Shown: positions 1-8,222 of the stretch, one piece after another
Layout of the letters: every line of letters starts with the position of its first letter
How positions within the stretch are numbered: the first letter of the stretch is position 1
Assembly (NCBI GenBank): GCA_947625465.1
Contig: CANQOK010000005.1
Location: forward strand, 27,566 to 91,565
DNA from: an uncultured Lachnospiraceae bacterium
GTDB lineage: Bacteria > Bacillota > Clostridia > Lachnospirales > Lachnospiraceae
Length of the DNA stretch: 64,000 bases
Direction of reading: 5' to 3'
Notes under the pieces: model-generated
Databases searched by the model: none
What the model was told of the DNA's origin: nothing
Seen by the model: only the letters and a program-made list of their open reading frames with translations
Made by a program: the position numbers and the translations under genes

Positions 1-167
1 ATCTGTTCGAGATTCTGGATTACGACGCCTGCCGTTTCAGCGCCCGCAGTCTTTACCAGTTCTGCCAATTCTGCCACAGACTGTTCCGTTTCTTTATAAT
101 CACCGGTATTAACGGCAGCTAAGAGCACCCGTTCCGCCGGCGCTTCTATCTTATATCCGTCTGACAT
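1..167 (-). CDS. hflX: GTPase HflX, N-terminal fragment (runs off left edge)
   Basis: Only the first 55 codons are in the window. The peptide begins MSDGYKIEAPAERVLLAAV and continues with an LAELVKTAGAETAGVVIQ segment, which is the start of the HflX N-terminal domain. HflX is a cytosolic GTPase that binds the 50S subunit and splits stalled ribosomes under stress. The ATG at 165-167 is preceded by a strong GGGAGA site. The stop of the upstream GTPase-NYN fusion gene lies only 19 bases away on the same strand, so the two are very probably co-transcribed. The GTPase domain itself lies outside the window, so the call rests on the N-terminal domain alone. Confidence 0.8.
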   Translation of the reverse strand, partial: MSDGYKIEAPAERVLLAAVNTGDYKETEQSVAELAELVKTAGAETAGVVIQNLEQ

Positions 168-186
168 ATCTGTTCTCCCCCCCCCT

Positions 187-2874
187 CTACGATTCTTTCG
201 GCAAAGAATCCTTTTTCAGCTGTTCCAGCACTTCCAGTCCCTCCGCATCCAGCGAATCCGCCAGTGTGGAGCGCTTTTGCAGATGATTCTGTTCGTAATT
301 CTCCCGGCTCTCTTTTGCCGCGTTTTCAACCTCGGTTTCCAATTCCCGCGCGGACAGCCGCTTACATCCGGCGCCGATAATGATGATCTGTTCCAGACCG
401 TCGGAGGTCGCTACCGTAATATCGTATTTTCCGCCGTTTTCATGCGCGAATTTTTCAATATAAGCATCGGCGGTTTCCGCCTCTTTGGTATAAACGATAT
501 GGATATTGTGGTAATCCAGCAGTTCCGTTCCATGCCCCTTGACTCTGTATGCGTCAAACACCAGAATCAGACTGCACTGCCGGATTCCCTGATAATTGCA
601 CAGAATATCAGCCAGTTTGTCCCTTGCGCTGTCGATATTTTTCTCCGCCAGCTGCCGCAGACTCTCCCATGCGAAAATAATATTGTATCCGTCTATCAGC
701 AGATAAGGTTTCTTTTTTTCCACGGGCCGGTATACGCGTTTCTGTCCGCCCTGTTCTGGAGCCTTCTTTGGCACATTTCCCCGGCTGATGCCTTTATGCG
801 GCGTAAACTCGGGTTTTCGGTTGGCATAAAAGGTTCGGTCTAAGATCGCATCGATCTCATCGGTTCCCAATGCCAGATCCAGCCGGCTTTCCAGCGGTCT
901 GTTCCGGGCATTTTTCTGTTCTTCCGATGATTCCGGCTGTTTCAGAACCCCTTCCAGATGCATATACCGGGGCACGTCATACCACGGCACCTGAAAACCG
1001 GCGCCGTGCGCGCAGAAAACAGAGCCGGACGGGTTGTCCGAATCTTCGTCCGCATCATACCCCATCTCGGCAATGACCTGTTCCGAATTATGACAGGGCG
1101 CATAACCGGACAGCATACAGGTTAGCGTCCCTCTCCCTTTTGTGTAAGCCGTAACCTCCCGCTGATATCCGTTCATTTCACTGACCGGCGCGCTGCCGGT
1201 CAGAACAGACCGCTCGCCGTCGGATTCCCGCACTTCACAGGTCCCGCTCATCTTCTCGATATCGGTCATTGCCCTGCCCACGGAATCCGCAGGCAGTTCC
1301 AGACGGAAACTGTAATAAGGCTCCAACAGTACGGAACGCGCCTGCCGCAGTCCCTGCCGGACCGCCCGATATGTCGCCTGCCGGAAATCTCCGCCTTCCG
1401 TATGCTTCTGATGCGCACGGCCCGAAATCAGTAAAATACGCATATCCGTGACCGCAGAACCGGTCAGAACCCCTACGTGCTGTTTTTCTTCCAAATGCGT
1501 GAGGATCAGTCTCTGCCAGTTTTTTGCCAGTATATCTTCGCTGCAGACCGTATCAAACTGCAGTCCGCTGCCCGGTTCTCCCGGTTCCATCAGCAGATGA
1601 ACTTCCGCATAATGACGGAGCGGTTCAAAATGACCGACTCCCTCCACGGTATTCGCGATTGTCTCTTTATAAACAATGCTGCCGGTTCCAAACGAAACCT
1701 CCGCGCCGCACCGCTCCAGGATCAGGGTTTGCAGCACTTCCAGCTGAACCTCTCCCATGACCTGCACAAAAATTTCCTTAGTGTCCGCCTGCCAGCGGAT
1801 ATGCAGACCGGGATCTTCTTCCTCCAGCAGACGCAGCTTCGGCAAAATGACAGCCGGATTTACCATCTCCGGCAAAAGAATCTGATAATTTAATACCGGC
1901 TCCAGGAGCGGCAGTACCGTATCGGTTTCCGCCCCCAGTCCCTGACCGGCAAAGGTTTCCGTCAGCCCGGTAACTGCGCAGATCTCACCGGCTGCCGCGG
2001 TTTTTGCGGTCTCATACTTTTCTCCGGAATACAGACGGATCTGATTGATCTTCTCCTGCTTCTGTTCTCCTTCCCTCTCATAGGAAACCGTATCTCTAAC
2101 CTGCAGACTGCCGCCGGTAATCTTGATATGCGTCAGCCTGCTGCCCTGTATATCCCGTGTGATCTTAAACACTCTGGCTGCAAAGCGGTCCGCATACTGC
2201 GGCGTTTTCGCGTAGCGTCTCAGTCCTTCCATAAACTCCCGGACTCCGGTCAGTTTCAGAGCCGAGCCAAAATAGCACGGATAGAGCATCCGCTCCGCAA
2301 TGAGCTGCCGAATCTCCTCGATCTCCAGCTTCCCCGTTTCCAGATATTCCATCATCAGTTCTTCTTTACAGACCGCCACATTCTCATAAAAATGCGCATC
2401 CTCTTCCGTAAAATCCACAATTCCGGAATCCAATTTATTCTGCAGCAGTTTTAACAGCGCGTTCCGATCCGTCCCGGGCTGATCCATTTTATTGACAAAT
2501 AAAAATGTAGGAACCCGATATTTTTTCAACAGATACCAGAGCGTTTCCGTATGGCCCTGAACCCCGTCCGCTCCGCTGACGATCAGAATCGCATAATCCA
2601 GTACCTGCAGCGTCCGTTCCATTTCTGTAGAAAAATCCACATGCCCCGGCGTATCCAGAAGCGTAATCTTCAGATCTTCAAATTCCAGGATCGCCTGTTT
2701 GGAAAAGATCGTAATTCCTCTCTGTTTTTCCAGCGCATAAGTATCCAGAAAAGCGTCTCCGTTATCGACTCTTCCCCTCTTCCGAATGCTGCCGCTTTCA
2801 AACAACATACTCTCTGATAATGTGGTTTTCCCCGCGTCTACATGAGCCAGAACGCCTACTGTCAGCTGCACCAT
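187..2874 (-). CDS. Tet(M)/EF-G-like ribosomal GTPase fused to a Rae1/YacP-like NYN endonuclease domain
   Basis: This is an 895-residue two-part protein. Residues 1 to about 640 form a translational GTPase of the ribosomal-protection (TetM/TetO) group: P-loop AHVDAGKTT near residue 10, DTPGHVD near 75, NKMD near 128, followed by EF-G-like domains. After a charged linker, residues about 720-870 match the whole of YacP/Rae1: LLIDGYN, LVFDAYRVKG, YTKEAETAD, VATSDGLEQ and LSAREL are all present in order. Rae1 of Bacillus subtilis is an endonuclease that cuts mRNA in the ribosomal A site. The region equivalent to the Tet(M) loop that evicts tetracycline (YSPVSTP) reads SGRAHQKHTEGGDF here, so drug resistance is doubtful. 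I infer a factor that docks at the A site using GTP and cleaves mRNA on stalled ribosomes. The downstream neighbour is hflX. The start ATG follows a GGGTGA site. Confidence 0.85.
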   Translation of the reverse strand: MVQLTVGVLAHVDAGKTTLSESMLFESGSIRKRGRVDNGDAFLDTYALEKQRGITIFSKQAILEFEDLKITLLDTPGHVDFSTEMERTLQVLDYAILIVSGADGVQGHTETLWYLLKKYRVPTFLFVNKMDQPGTDRNALLKLLQNKLDSGIVDFTEEDAHFYENVAVCKEELMMEYLETGKLEIEEIRQLIAERMLYPCYFGSALKLTGVREFMEGLRRYAKTPQYADRFAARVFKITRDIQGSRLTHIKITGGSLQVRDTVSYEREGEQKQEKINQIRLYSGEKYETAKTAAAGEICAVTGLTETFAGQGLGAETDTVLPLLEPVLNYQILLPEMVNPAVILPKLRLLEEEDPGLHIRWQADTKEIFVQVMGEVQLEVLQTLILERCGAEVSFGTGSIVYKETIANTVEGVGHFEPLRHYAEVHLLMEPGEPGSGLQFDTVCSEDILAKNWQRLILTHLEEKQHVGVLTGSAVTDMRILLISGRAHQKHTEGGDFRQATYRAVRQGLRQARSVLLEPYYSFRLELPADSVGRAMTDIEKMSGTCEVRESDGERSVLTGSAPVSEMNGYQREVTAYTKGRGTLTCMLSGYAPCHNSEQVIAEMGYDADEDSDNPSGSVFCAHGAGFQVPWYDVPRYMHLEGVLKQPESSEEQKNARNRPLESRLDLALGTDEIDAILDRTFYANRKPEFTPHKGISRGNVPKKAPEQGGQKRVYRPVEKKKPYLLIDGYNIIFAWESLRQLAEKNIDSARDKLADILCNYQGIRQCSLILVFDAYRVKGHGTELLDYHNIHIVYTKEAETADAYIEKFAHENGGKYDITVATSDGLEQIIIIGAGCKRLSARELETEVENAAKESRENYEQNHLQKRSTLADSLDAEGLEVLEQLKKDSLPKES

Positions 2875-2982
2875 AGATTCACCCGACTCCCGGTTTCATT
2901 ACTTGCGCAATTTTGTTTCTTTTAAACCCGCACAGCCATTTTACCAGATTTTTCGTCATTATTCAATAGGACTTCAAAAAAG

Positions 2983-4743
2983 CTACGGCAGGCTGTCCGC
3001 GAGGCACAGAGCACCCCAGCCGGTTCTGGGAGAAGGCACCGGCTCTCCTAAAAGCGGTCTTGCTCCCCGCAGCAGATATGCCTTTACTTTTTCTCCATAC
3101 AGATACGGATCATTTCCCAGCACGATTCCCCACTCCATCAACAGCGCCGCGCTGCCTGTCACAAACGGAGTCGCCATAGAGGTGCCGGTTCTGTTTTCCA
3201 CTCCCCCGCCCACAGCCGCGGAAGAAATATTAACGCCCGGCGCCACCAGATCCGGTTTGATCCGGTTTCCCAGCCGGGTATAGCCCCGTCCGGAAAAATT
3301 GGCGTAGGCATTGGTCGTGTCATCATAGGCACCTACCGAAATTACATTTTCCGTTGCAGCCGGGATCGTCAGCGTAGTATCCGGCTCCGGGTTGATAAAT
3401 CCGGTCCGGTTGATCAGGGAAACCCCTGCCGGCAGCCACAGATCCACCTGTCCGTTTACAATATCCTGCGCGCTCAGCCGGATTTTCCAGATACCGGGCG
3501 CAATATAATTCTGCCTGGGAATCAGATCCAGAAAAATTTCCTGCGCGATACTGTAAGGTTTTGGCGTTCCGTAATATGCCAGTATGACTGTGCTGTTTCC
3601 TTCCGTCACATACCGAACTGTTTCCGCCAGCTCTGTCAGCGGCCCGATCTGCTCTCCCGACGGTGTTTCGATCGTGATCTGAAACCGATCCACATACTGT
3701 TTCCAAAGCTGGATATTGAAAGACGGCGTATAGGCGGCCACGTTCAGTTCGATTTCCCGGTAGCGGTCTGCGCCTCCCCGTCCCTGCGGCAGAAACGTTC
3801 TGGCATGGCCGCCCGCGATTCCTTCATTTCCCATTCCCACCGCGATCACGCTTCTGCCGATATTGGAAATTCCGTCCATAAATGTGGAGAGCAGCGATTC
3901 TCCGTCATGGGATCCATAGGTATTTCCAAAACTCAGATTGACCGCGATGGGCCGGTTGTAAGCCGCTCCCCGCTTTGCTACATAATCAAGCGCCTGCATC
4001 AGTTCACTGGTCCGGGGAAAAGAATCCGTTCCGGGGGTGCCCAGTTTTACGATGATCAGATCGCTTTTCGCGGCAATCCCCAGCGTTTCGTTTCTGTTTT
4101 CGGCAAAATTTCCGGCGGCGATTCCTGCTACATGGGTTCCGTGTCCCGATAAATCTCTGCTTGGCACCACGGCCAGCTGCCGCTCTCTGCTCTCCGCCTG
4201 CAGGGCGCGGTTGATCTCCTCCGCGGTATACACACTTCCCAGCGCATAGCCTTCCGGCGGATTTCCCGGAATGGTCTGATCCCAAAGTTCCAAAATCCGG
4301 GTAGTTCCGTCGGCATTGCGAAAAGCGGGGTGCGCGTAATCGATTCCAGAATCGATCACAGCCACGATCACCCCGCTTCCATATAGATTTAATTGTCCCG
4401 GCAGCAGCGGATTCTGCACCGGGTTAATACAGGACGCACGTTTTCCCTCCTGCAGTGCAAAATACAGACGCTTCGGTTTTTCAATAAATACGATCTGCTC
4501 TGTTTGGGCCAGCCCATCTATCAGACGTTCCGGAACCGTCAGAATGGCGTATCCGCCGGACAACAGCACGACGTCGATCCCCTGTTCCCTGAGAAAATCA
4601 ATCGAGCCAACATACTGGACGATCAGATCCCATTTGCGTTCCGCCGCGTCATACCCCACCTGCAGGATGTCGGAGCGTTCCCGTTCCGCCTCCGGCGTTT
4701 CCAACGCCATATTCAACACGTTTTCTATCTTTTCACTGTTCAT
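2983..4743 (-). CDS. S8 family subtilisin-like protease, Csp-like with inserted jelly-roll
   Basis: The 586-residue protein carries a complete subtilase triad: Asp131 in AVIDSGIDYAHP, His201 in SGHGTHVAGIAAG and Ser522 in GTSMATPFVTGSAAL. The first 100 or so residues look like a prodomain. About 170 residues between the His and Ser blocks (around QLWKQYVDRFQI) are a beta-rich insertion, as in the CspA/B/C germination proteases of clostridia. No signal peptide is present, which also fits Csp proteins. Csp proteases activate the cortex hydrolase SleC in clostridial spores, but many Lachnospiraceae carry several paralogues of unknown role, so the substrate cannot be assigned. No sleC is nearby. 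The gene stands alone between the GTPase-NYN gene and an ABC exporter. The start ATG is preceded by AGGCGG. Confidence 0.85.
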   Translation of the reverse strand: MNSEKIENVLNMALETPEAERERSDILQVGYDAAERKWDLIVQYVGSIDFLREQGIDVVLLSGGYAILTVPERLIDGLAQTEQIVFIEKPKRLYFALQEGKRASCINPVQNPLLPGQLNLYGSGVIVAVIDSGIDYAHPAFRNADGTTRILELWDQTIPGNPPEGYALGSVYTAEEINRALQAESRERQLAVVPSRDLSGHGTHVAGIAAGNFAENRNETLGIAAKSDLIIVKLGTPGTDSFPRTSELMQALDYVAKRGAAYNRPIAVNLSFGNTYGSHDGESLLSTFMDGISNIGRSVIAVGMGNEGIAGGHARTFLPQGRGGADRYREIELNVAAYTPSFNIQLWKQYVDRFQITIETPSGEQIGPLTELAETVRYVTEGNSTVILAYYGTPKPYSIAQEIFLDLIPRQNYIAPGIWKIRLSAQDIVNGQVDLWLPAGVSLINRTGFINPEPDTTLTIPAATENVISVGAYDDTTNAYANFSGRGYTRLGNRIKPDLVAPGVNISSAAVGGGVENRTGTSMATPFVTGSAALLMEWGIVLGNDPYLYGEKVKAYLLRGARPLLGEPVPSPRTGWGALCLADSLP

Positions 4744-4809
4744 TTTTTCCGCCTGTCATGTTCTTTTTAATCATTATAAGAAGAACGGGCCGAAAAAATA
4801 CCTTACAGA

Positions 4810-5964
4810 TCACTCCGCGGACAGACGCCGATAGCGGAATTTTCCGATCAGCAGAGCCAGCATACCTGCCACGACGGCAAAAGCCGTTTCGATCAGCAGA
4901 AACACCAAAACATTTTCGGAGCGGAACGGTTCGTTTCCGGACAGCATATTGTTGATCCGGACATACCAGTATGCCGGCAGGAATCTGGCTACGGCAAGCA
5001 CGCCGCTTCCCAGCAGGGACTGTTCTACAAAGATACCGCAGAAGAAACTCATTCCCAGGCCGATCACCTGCGTGATCAGATTGATCGTATTCTCACCGGG
5101 AGAAAAACAGGAGAACAGAATCGCCCAGGACGCCGAAACCAGGGTAAAAACAAAACTGTTTAATGCAGCTATCCACGCTTTCCCCACGTAAAGTCCTCCG
5201 TACAGGATCATACCGACGCCCATAAATAACAGCCAGATCCCGATGATAAAGAGCACGCTTCCCGCCGAGTTCCAAAGCAGATAGGACGCGGGACGGATTC
5301 CGGAGCAGTCCGTCCGAAACCGGATATCATTACGGTTCATGGTAAGCAGGACCGGGCACAGCGTATTGAACAAAACGGATATCAGGATATACGGAAGATA
5401 CTGAAAAAAGAAGAAAAGAACCGTAGGGTATTCCGTATCCGCCTCAAAATCGGCATAGGTCACATCCGCCTGCACGGAAAGCGCGGTTTCCGCTTTTTGC
5501 ACGGCTTCCGGCAGCAGACAGCCTTCCGCCAGATACGCGCTGACAGAAGCGACATATTGATCGAGCAGCTGCTCCGTCAGGATATCGGCATATCCCGCAT
5601 GCATTGTATACCGTTCAAACAGATTTTCTGTATTTCCCGCCGCCAGTTGTTTTGCATATCCGGACTTGATCAGGAGAATACAGTTGACGCGTTCATAATA
5701 AAGCGCGTCCAGCAGGATGTCTTCATCCTGTTCCAGATCGACAAGCTCATGCTGTTTGCCGATATAGCTCACCAGGGACCGGCTTTCAGCGGAATCGTCC
5801 TGATCGAAAATACAGAATATCAGTTCTGTCTGTTCAAAGACCGTCTTATCCTCTTGACCTGAAAACGCGAACACAAGGGAAATCGACAAAAATATAATAA
5901 TATAGATCAGGGAGGATGGAATTGATTTTTTCAGGACTTTAAAAAACGCCTTAAATATCTGCAT
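4810..5964 (-). CDS. ABC-2 type transporter permease (second of a pair)
   Basis: This 384-residue membrane protein has one N-terminal helix (IPSSLIYIIIFLSISLVFAF), a soluble outside loop of about 130 residues and five more helices in the C-terminal half. That layout is typical of ABC-2 exporter permeases of the YhgE/DrrB type. It overlaps the preceding permease by 14 bases and is the last gene of a three-gene operon (ATPase, permease, permease). The ATG follows GGAGGAAACAAT, an excellent ribosome-binding site. The two permeases probably form a heterodimer driven by the single ATPase. The cargo is unknown; the neighbouring two-component system suggests a drug, peptide or envelope-stress role. 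Confidence 0.85.
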   Translation of the reverse strand: MQIFKAFFKVLKKSIPSSLIYIIIFLSISLVFAFSGQEDKTVFEQTELIFCIFDQDDSAESRSLVSYIGKQHELVDLEQDEDILLDALYYERVNCILLIKSGYAKQLAAGNTENLFERYTMHAGYADILTEQLLDQYVASVSAYLAEGCLLPEAVQKAETALSVQADVTYADFEADTEYPTVLFFFFQYLPYILISVLFNTLCPVLLTMNRNDIRFRTDCSGIRPASYLLWNSAGSVLFIIGIWLLFMGVGMILYGGLYVGKAWIAALNSFVFTLVSASWAILFSCFSPGENTINLITQVIGLGMSFFCGIFVEQSLLGSGVLAVARFLPAYWYVRINNMLSGNEPFRSENVLVFLLIETAFAVVAGMLALLIGKFRYRRLSAE

Positions 5965-7081
5965 ATTGTTTCCTCCTCGTCATGATAATACCCAAAATAC
6001 AAAAGAGCAGCGAGATCAGGAGCATTGCCGCCAGCTTTTCGCCAAACCGCCGGTAATCACTGTACAGGTTCAGACAGTAAATACTGTCTGAAATGACGGC
6101 GGCAGGATTGATCTCGTTTAACCACGGGACAAACCGGGCAACGAGCGCTTTCATATTGCCCACCATCAGCCCGCTGAAGAAACAGAACAGCAAAACAACC
6201 GCATTGCAGATCCCGGTTCGGACTCTTTGCCCTGCTGTTCCGATGGAGCCCACGAAAAAGCCGATGGAAACTCCGGTCATACCGCCCAGGCAGGCCGCCA
6301 GATAAACGAGCGGCAGCCGGTTTCCGAGATCGATCTTTAATACAAAAACCAAAAACGTAACGCAGACCGCCATACAGAGAAACTGCAGCAGGACTGCGCC
6401 GGTCAGATCGGCGGCAAGGCTGACCGCTTTTGAGATCGGAGAACAGCTTTTCCTGGCGCCAAGCGCAGAGAGATTAGCCTGGTTATTGAAACAGATCTGC
6501 ATACCTAACAGACTGCCGTACAAAGCCGTCATGGCGATCAGATTATAAAAATACTGCGTAAAGTTATTGGTGTTTCCCGTAGTCACGGAAACAGACGCAA
6601 CCGAATGGCAGTCTTTGGATAACGCGGCGGCTGCCGCCTCCATTTTCTCGGGATGCGTAAGCGCCGCGTCGGTAAGAATGGTTTCCCGCAGCGTATACGT
6701 TTCCACAAATTTTTTCAGCATGGTCTCTTCCAGCCCGTCTTCCGCCACGGTCAGGCGCAGTTTGTCATTTACATAGAGGATTCCTTCTACCGTGTTGTTT
6801 TTTAACCGCTCCAGCGCCGTCGCTTCATCCAGATCCACAGGATCCAGAAACTGCTCCTCTAATCCTTTCATCGATTCCAAAACGGAACGGAAGACCGGAT
6901 TATCCTTTTCCTCCACGACAGCCACCGGAATCGGCCCGGTCTGTGTCAGATTTCCGTAAATCTCACCGAATGCGATCCGGAAGAAACACCCCAGCGCGAT
7001 CGGGAAAAGCAGGAGCCAGAAAATAAGATTTTTGGTCTTTAGCTGCGATAAGATAAAATATTTCAGATCATGAAAGAACAT
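5951..7081 (-). CDS. ABC-2 type transporter permease (first of a pair)
   Basis: A 376-residue permease: one helix near the N terminus (LIFWLLLFPIALGCFF), an external domain of roughly 150 residues, then five membrane helices. An upstream in-frame start would add 19 residues, but ATG at 7081 is preferred because it is preceded by AAAGGGG at proper spacing and gives the usual MFFHDLKYFILSQLK-type start. It overlaps the ATPase gene by 14 bases and the second permease by 14 bases, indicating translational coupling. It should work with the ATPase encoded just upstream as part of an exporter. Confidence 0.85.
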   Translation of the reverse strand: MFFHDLKYFILSQLKTKNLIFWLLLFPIALGCFFRIAFGEIYGNLTQTGPIPVAVVEEKDNPVFRSVLESMKGLEEQFLDPVDLDEATALERLKNNTVEGILYVNDKLRLTVAEDGLEETMLKKFVETYTLRETILTDAALTHPEKMEAAAAALSKDCHSVASVSVTTGNTNNFTQYFYNLIAMTALYGSLLGMQICFNNQANLSALGARKSCSPISKAVSLAADLTGAVLLQFLCMAVCVTFLVFVLKIDLGNRLPLVYLAACLGGMTGVSIGFFVGSIGTAGQRVRTGICNAVVLLFCFFSGLMVGNMKALVARFVPWLNEINPAAVISDSIYCLNLYSDYRRFGEKLAAMLLISLLFCILGIIMTRRKQYADI

Positions 7082-8036
7082 GTGAATCCCCTTTCCTGTC
7101 CCGGAGCTCCTTCCCGGTAATCTCCAGAAACACATCATTTAACGTAGGAAGTTCTGAGTACACCCGTCCGACCCGGATCTCATGCGTTCGGAAAACATCT
7201 AATACCCGGATCAGGTTATGCGTTCCGCCGGAGCAGAAAACGGTCAGCCGTTCACCGTCATATTCTGTCCGGTATACATGTGGAAGCTGTATGATCTCAT
7301 TCCGGACGGCTTCGGACAGTCCCAATACTTCCACCGTAATCGTTTCCGTATTCTTGATCATCCGCTTTAATTCATCTTTCGTTCCTTCCGCGATCTTCTT
7401 TCCTTTATCCATAATGGCGATCCTGGTACAGATCTGTTCTACTTCTTCCATGTAATGCGACGTATAGACAATGGTCGCGCCCATTCGGTTCAGTTTCTGA
7501 ATCCCCTCCAGGATTTTATTTCTGCTCTGCGGATCCACGGCGATCGTAGGCTCATCCAGAATGATCAGCCTGGGCTTATGCGCGATCCCGCAGGCAATGT
7601 TCAGCCTGCGCAGCAGACCGCCGGACAGCTTTTTCGGATAGAATTTCAAAAATTCTCCCAGCCCCGTAAATTCCACCGCTTCCATCACACAGCGTTTCCG
7701 CTCTGCTTTGTCGGTGATATAAAGTCCGCAAAAGTAATCAATATTTTCATAAACGGTCAGTTCATTGAATACCGCCACATCCTGCATGATGATTCCGATC
7801 TGTTTTTTGATGTCATAACTGACCGGCGTCATTTTCTGTCCGAAAATCTCTATGTTTCCCTTGTCAAACGCAAGCAGGGAAAGCATACAGTTTATCGTTG
7901 TGGTTTTTCCGGAACCGTTCGGCCCCAGCAGCCCGAAAATCTCCCCTTCCCGGATCGCAAGGCTGAAATGATCCAGAGCGATCAGATCCCCGTACCGTTT
8001 TACCAGATTTTCTATTTTTATCACTGTATTCTCCAT
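7068..8036 (-). CDS. ABC transporter ATP-binding protein (DrrA/NatA-type)
   Basis: The 322-residue ATPase has Walker A (LLGPNGSGKTTT), signature LSGGLLRRLNIACG, Walker B (LIILDEPTIAVDP) and an H-loop (YTSHYMEE). The C-terminal 90 residues form the small extra domain found in DrrA/CcmA-type exporters. It energises the two downstream ABC-2 permeases. The gene is transcribed divergently from a histidine kinase/response regulator pair, a common arrangement in which the two-component system controls the exporter. The intergenic stretch holds inverted repeats that could be operators. The start ATG follows GGAGTAGG. Confidence 0.9.
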   Translation of the reverse strand: MENTVIKIENLVKRYGDLIALDHFSLAIREGEIFGLLGPNGSGKTTTINCMLSLLAFDKGNIEIFGQKMTPVSYDIKKQIGIIMQDVAVFNELTVYENIDYFCGLYITDKAERKRCVMEAVEFTGLGEFLKFYPKKLSGGLLRRLNIACGIAHKPRLIILDEPTIAVDPQSRNKILEGIQKLNRMGATIVYTSHYMEEVEQICTRIAIMDKGKKIAEGTKDELKRMIKNTETITVEVLGLSEAVRNEIIQLPHVYRTEYDGERLTVFCSGGTHNLIRVLDVFRTHEIRVGRVYSELPTLNDVFLEITGKELRDRKGDSHVLS

Positions 8037-8079
8037 CGTCCTACTCCAATCTGTATCTTTTTGTTTATTTTACCACATC

Positions 8080-8137
8080 CCGGGCCCGGATAAAAAGTGT
8101 CGGGAAGCAACTTTTGCCATGACATTTGTCACTTTTT
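8080..8137. promoter_or_regulatory. Candidate operator region between exporter and two-component genes
   Basis: Two symmetric elements are visible: a 10-base palindrome CCGGGCCCGG at 8080-8089, which would lie just upstream of a TAAAAT -10-like element for the exporter operon, and TGACATTTGTCA at about 8120-8131, with 5-base arms. The latter sits upstream of the kinase promoter. The response regulator encoded next door is a plausible binder, but this is inference from position. Confidence 0.35.
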
Positions 8138-8158
8138 TGTTTCGTTGTAAAACCTGGC

Positions 8159-8187
8159 TTGCATTTTAAGATTTAATCTGATATTCT
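8159..8187 (+). promoter_or_regulatory. Sigma-A-type promoter for the two-component operon
   Basis: TTGCAT at 8159-8164 and TATTCT at 8182-8187 are separated by 17 bases, about 35 bases upstream of the kinase start. Confidence 0.55.
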
Positions 8188-8222
8188 CATTTTAAGTCAA
8201 ATAAAAAGGCGGTGAATCGTTA

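Noticed and set aside
187..2874. Annotation as a tetracycline-resistance gene
   Set aside because: Family resemblance is clear but the drug-contact loop differs and a nuclease is fused, so resistance is not supported.
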